Part shown: positions 61,788 through 64,000 of the stretch, one piece after another
Position numbering within the stretch: the first letter of the stretch is position 1
How the letters are laid out: every line of letters starts with the position of its first letter
DNA from: an uncultured Verrucomicrobiota bacterium
GTDB taxonomy: Bacteria > Verrucomicrobiota > Verrucomicrobiia > Limisphaerales > UBA9464
Direction of reading: 5' to 3'
NCBI GenBank assembly: GCA_903821635.1
Contig: CAIJLV010000183.1
Coordinates: 33,542-97,541 of the forward strand
Length of the DNA: 64,000 bases
Notes under the pieces: generated by a model
What the model was told of the DNA's origin: nothing
Databases searched by the model: none
Seen by the model: only the letters and a program-made list of their open reading frames with translations
Translations under genes and position numbers: made by a program

Positions 61788-63560
61788 ATGAAGGTTCCGT
61801 CGTCCGGAGTCTGCTCCCCTTCGCCGTTGCGACTGCTGGTGCGAATTGCCCTGTTGTCGTCGTGGCGGCGGCTGTTGGCCCTGCGCGAACAGTCGTGGTT
61901 CCTGCTCGCGGTCATCGGGACCTTTCTCGCCGGCTACCTGGCCTTGGCGTTCAGTCTCTTTTACGGCGGGCTGAAGTTCATTTCCAAGTTCCCCGGTCTT
62001 GGGGGGCTGCTGGTCGAGCGGTTGATCTTCGTGCTGTTTGCGTTCCTGTTCGGCCTGCTGCTGATCTCCAACCTCGTCATCAGTTATACGAACCTGTTCA
62101 AGAATCGCGAAACCAGTTTCCTCCTGACGCTGCCGGTGCCCACCGCGGTGATTTTTCAGTGGAAGCTCATGGAATCGACCCTGCTCGCTTCGTGGGCGTT
62201 TGTGTTCCTGATCGCGCCGCTGCTGTGCGCCTATGGGCTCGTGAACCACGTCGCGTGGCATTTTTACCCGATGGTGTTGGTGCTGCTTGGCCTGTTCATC
62301 GTGTTGCCAGGGGTCTGCGGCGCGTGGGCCGCGGTCACCCTCGCCCGGGTTCTTGATCGCAAGGCGTTTCAAATCCTTCTCGTCACCGGCCTGCTAGCCT
62401 TGAGCGGCTTCATGTTACTCCAATTCCGGCCGCTCCCGGTCGCCGACGAGGAACTCGAAACCCGGGTGCTGTTGGTGATCGATCGGTTGTTGGAGAATAC
62501 CAGTTTTGCCAACTTCCCGTTGCTGCCCAGCTACTGGATTAGCGCGAGCGTGCAAAATTGGAGCGAAGGCGCCTTGGGCTCGGCCGTTTTCTTCGCCCTA
62601 GTGATGCTGAGTTACGTGTTGTTCTTCGGCGCGATCGCCTGCCAGCGGTTGGGGAACGCGTTTTACGAAGCGTCCAACCGTGTTCACAGCCGCGGCAGCC
62701 TGTTCGCCCGCTGGTCTTGGTTTCAGGCCCGTGCCATCCGACAGCAAACGGTCGAGTCCGGCCAACTCCGGTTGCGTGCGGGCGATGGGTTGGATTCGTT
62801 GCTCAGTTTCGGCGGCTGGTTGGCGCCCGACACCCGCGCGTTGGTGGGCAAAGATCTGCGCGTCTTTTGGCGCGACACGACGCAGTGGGCGCAAACCGCC
62901 ATGCTCTTTGGTCTGCTGGGCGTATACATCATCAACTTGCGCCACTTCACGCGGCAGTTGGATTCGCCCTTTTGGCTCTCGCTCGTGAGCTTTTTGAACC
63001 TAGGTGCCTGCGCGCTGAACCTGGCAACCCTGACCACCCGGTTTGTCTTCCCGCAATTCTCGCTCGAAGGCCGGCGCGTGTGGCTCGTGGGCCTCGCCCC
63101 GATCGGCCTCGTTCGGGTCGTGCGCCTGAAATTCTGGCTCGCGAGCATCGCCACGCTCGCCGTCACTCTCGGCTTGGTGTTGCTCTCCTGTTCGATGCTC
63201 GGCCTCGATGCCGCCCACACGTTCTTTTTCGGCCTTTCGGTCACGGTGATGACCTTCACACTCAACGCCATTGCCGTCGGCTTGGGGGCGCTGTATCCGA
63301 ACTTCAAGGAGACGAATCCGAACAAGATCGTCAGCGGCTTTGGCGGCACTTTCTGCCTCGTGCTCAGCTTCGTTTACATCTTGGTTTCGGTGGTGCTGCT
63401 GGCGGTCAGCAGCCCTTGGGGCTGGAAGCCGGACATGACCGACCCGTTTGCCGGTGCGCGGGCGGCGTCGACGTGGACCGCCTTTGTGCTCGTGAGTTTC
63501 CTCGCCGGTTGGTTCCCGCTTCGGCTCGGACTTCGCAAGGTCGCCACGGCGGAATTGTAA
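61788..63560 (+). CDS. ABC exporter permease
   Basis: A 590-aa membrane protein. It begins MKVPSSGVCSPSPLRLLVRI after an ATG. At least ten hydrophobic segments can be read, among them WFLLAVIGTFLAGYLALAFS, GLFIVLPGVCGAWAAVTLA and TLAVTLGLVLLSCSMLGL. The central stretch ALVGKDLRVFWRDTTQWAQ resembles other ABC-2-type permeases with the long cytoplasmic helix before the second set of helices. It is likely the membrane partner of the ATPase encoded just upstream. The frame is open further upstream to 61554 but overlaps the ATPase gene. Confidence 0.9.
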   Translation: MKVPSSGVCSPSPLRLLVRIALLSSWRRLLALREQSWFLLAVIGTFLAGYLALAFSLFYGGLKFISKFPGLGGLLVERLIFVLFAFLFGLLLISNLVISYTNLFKNRETSFLLTLPVPTAVIFQWKLMESTLLASWAFVFLIAPLLCAYGLVNHVAWHFYPMVLVLLGLFIVLPGVCGAWAAVTLARVLDRKAFQILLVTGLLALSGFMLLQFRPLPVADEELETRVLLVIDRLLENTSFANFPLLPSYWISASVQNWSEGALGSAVFFALVMLSYVLFFGAIACQRLGNAFYEASNRVHSRGSLFARWSWFQARAIRQQTVESGQLRLRAGDGLDSLLSFGGWLAPDTRALVGKDLRVFWRDTTQWAQTAMLFGLLGVYIINLRHFTRQLDSPFWLSLVSFLNLGACALNLATLTTRFVFPQFSLEGRRVWLVGLAPIGLVRVVRLKFWLASIATLAVTLGLVLLSCSMLGLDAAHTFFFGLSVTVMTFTLNAIAVGLGALYPNFKETNPNKIVSGFGGTFCLVLSFVYILVSVVLLAVSSPWGWKPDMTDPFAGARAASTWTAFVLVSFLAGWFPLRLGLRKVATAEL

Positions 63561-63674
63561 ACGCCTCGGCCCCCGGGAAGCCCCCCAACGCCGGGCCAGG
63601 CTCGTCGCTGGACTCCGCAAGATTGACAACTCGTGTTTGGTTGTTATCCAACAGTTCGCTTCAGTGCTCTGACC

Positions 63675-64000
63675 ATGCCCCCAAAACTCCATCTCCAGCT
63701 CGACGAACGTTCCGGTGTGCCGGTCTATCGGCAGATGATGGATCAGTTCAAATACTACGTGGCCGGTGGCGTGCTCCGGCCGGGGGATCAGATCCCCTCG
63801 ATCCGCGAGCTGGCGTCCGCCCTCCAAGTCAACCCCACCACGGTGGTCAAAGCCTACACCGAACTGGAACGCTCCGGACTCATCGAAAAACGCCACGGCA
63901 AAGGAGCGTTCGTGGCGCCCAACGCCCGGGCCTTTACCCAGCTTGAGCAGGAGGAAGCCCTCCGGCGGTCGGCCAAGCAGCTCGCGGTAGAAGCGACCCA
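63675..64000 (+). CDS. GntR-family regulator, YtrA subfamily (3' truncated by window)
   Basis: The first 108 residues are visible; the gene runs off the window. It starts MPPKLHLQLDERSGVPVYRQM and continues with the winged helix (LRPGDQIPSIRELASALQVN, then PTTVVKAYTELERSGLI). The short QMMDQFKYYVAGGVLRPG start is typical of YtrA-type regulators. These lack a large effector domain and usually sit with the ABC exporter they control. Here it lies downstream of the ABC pair, 114 bases away. Confidence 0.9.
   Translation, partial: MPPKLHLQLDERSGVPVYRQMMDQFKYYVAGGVLRPGDQIPSIRELASALQVNPTTVVKAYTELERSGLIEKRHGKGAFVAPNARAFTQLEQEEALRRSAKQLAVEAT

Overview
The window is about 64 kb of GC-rich bacterial chromosome and looks like a member of the Verrucomicrobiota, possibly the Pedosphaera/Limisphaerales side (inference). 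The pointers are a DUF1552 Tat-signal protein, an H-X9-DG prepilin-like protein, a CRTAC1/ASPIC-UnbV FG-GAP protein, a HEAT-discoidin-cupredoxin protein cut by the left edge, two PQQ-type beta-propeller proteins, several very large secreted proteins, and many GTG starts with weak Shine-Dalgarno sites. No tRNA, rRNA, CRISPR array, complete insertion sequence or prophage was seen.

Layout. 1-5.2 kb: secreted HEAT/cupredoxin protein, coaD, DUF1552 protein, a PolB-like exonuclease and a tiny Lys/Ala-repeat histone-H1-like protein. 5.4-18 kb: mutS, two divergent secreted proteins, a prepilin-like protein, a cNMP-binding/DUF1003 membrane protein, an ASPIC/UnbV FG-GAP protein and lactate permease. 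18-25.3 kb: era, a PQQ lipoprotein, a GDSL esterase, a sugar-nucleotide epimerase, a rhodanese, and accB-accC plus aroQ on the minus strand. 25.3-26.5 kb is a gene-poor scar holding a broken RHS/YD-repeat gene. 26.6-37.7 kb: a second PQQ protein, mfd, xth, a 1042-aa secreted protein and a phosphohexomutase. 37.8-42.2 kb: a tandem-domain lipoprotein followed by the System II cytochrome c maturation genes resB and ccsA. 42.4-48.6 kb: a sialidase-like protein, a universal stress protein/CBM48 pair, a second cNMP-binding protein and a secreted trypsin-like protease with four C-terminal modules.

48.6-57.6 kb is the most system-like block. A divergent ArsR-type repressor has a TATGA-N8-TCATA dyad inside its own promoter. 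It faces eight tightly packed plus-strand genes: a periplasmic His/Cys-rich protein, DUF2892, an RND adaptor and pump, a 57-aa DUF6132 membrane protein, a DUF3365 c-type haem protein, and two half-size YeeE/YedE transporters. A PocR-AraC regulator follows. DUF2892 (as in YgaP) and YeeE/YedE are tied to sulfane-sulfur and thiosulfate handling, so I infer a thiol- or sulfur-responsive transport and efflux island. The CxxCH protein would need the ResB/CcsA machinery encoded about 12 kb upstream.

57.7-64 kb: nrdR, an unknown CxxC protein, a HIT hydrolase, a TPR/LysM lipoprotein, a membrane-anchored unknown, an ABC exporter pair and a truncated YtrA-type GntR regulator. A second unusual point is an ungapped duplicate of the lctP promoter and start region in front of the FG-GAP gene at 13.98 kb.
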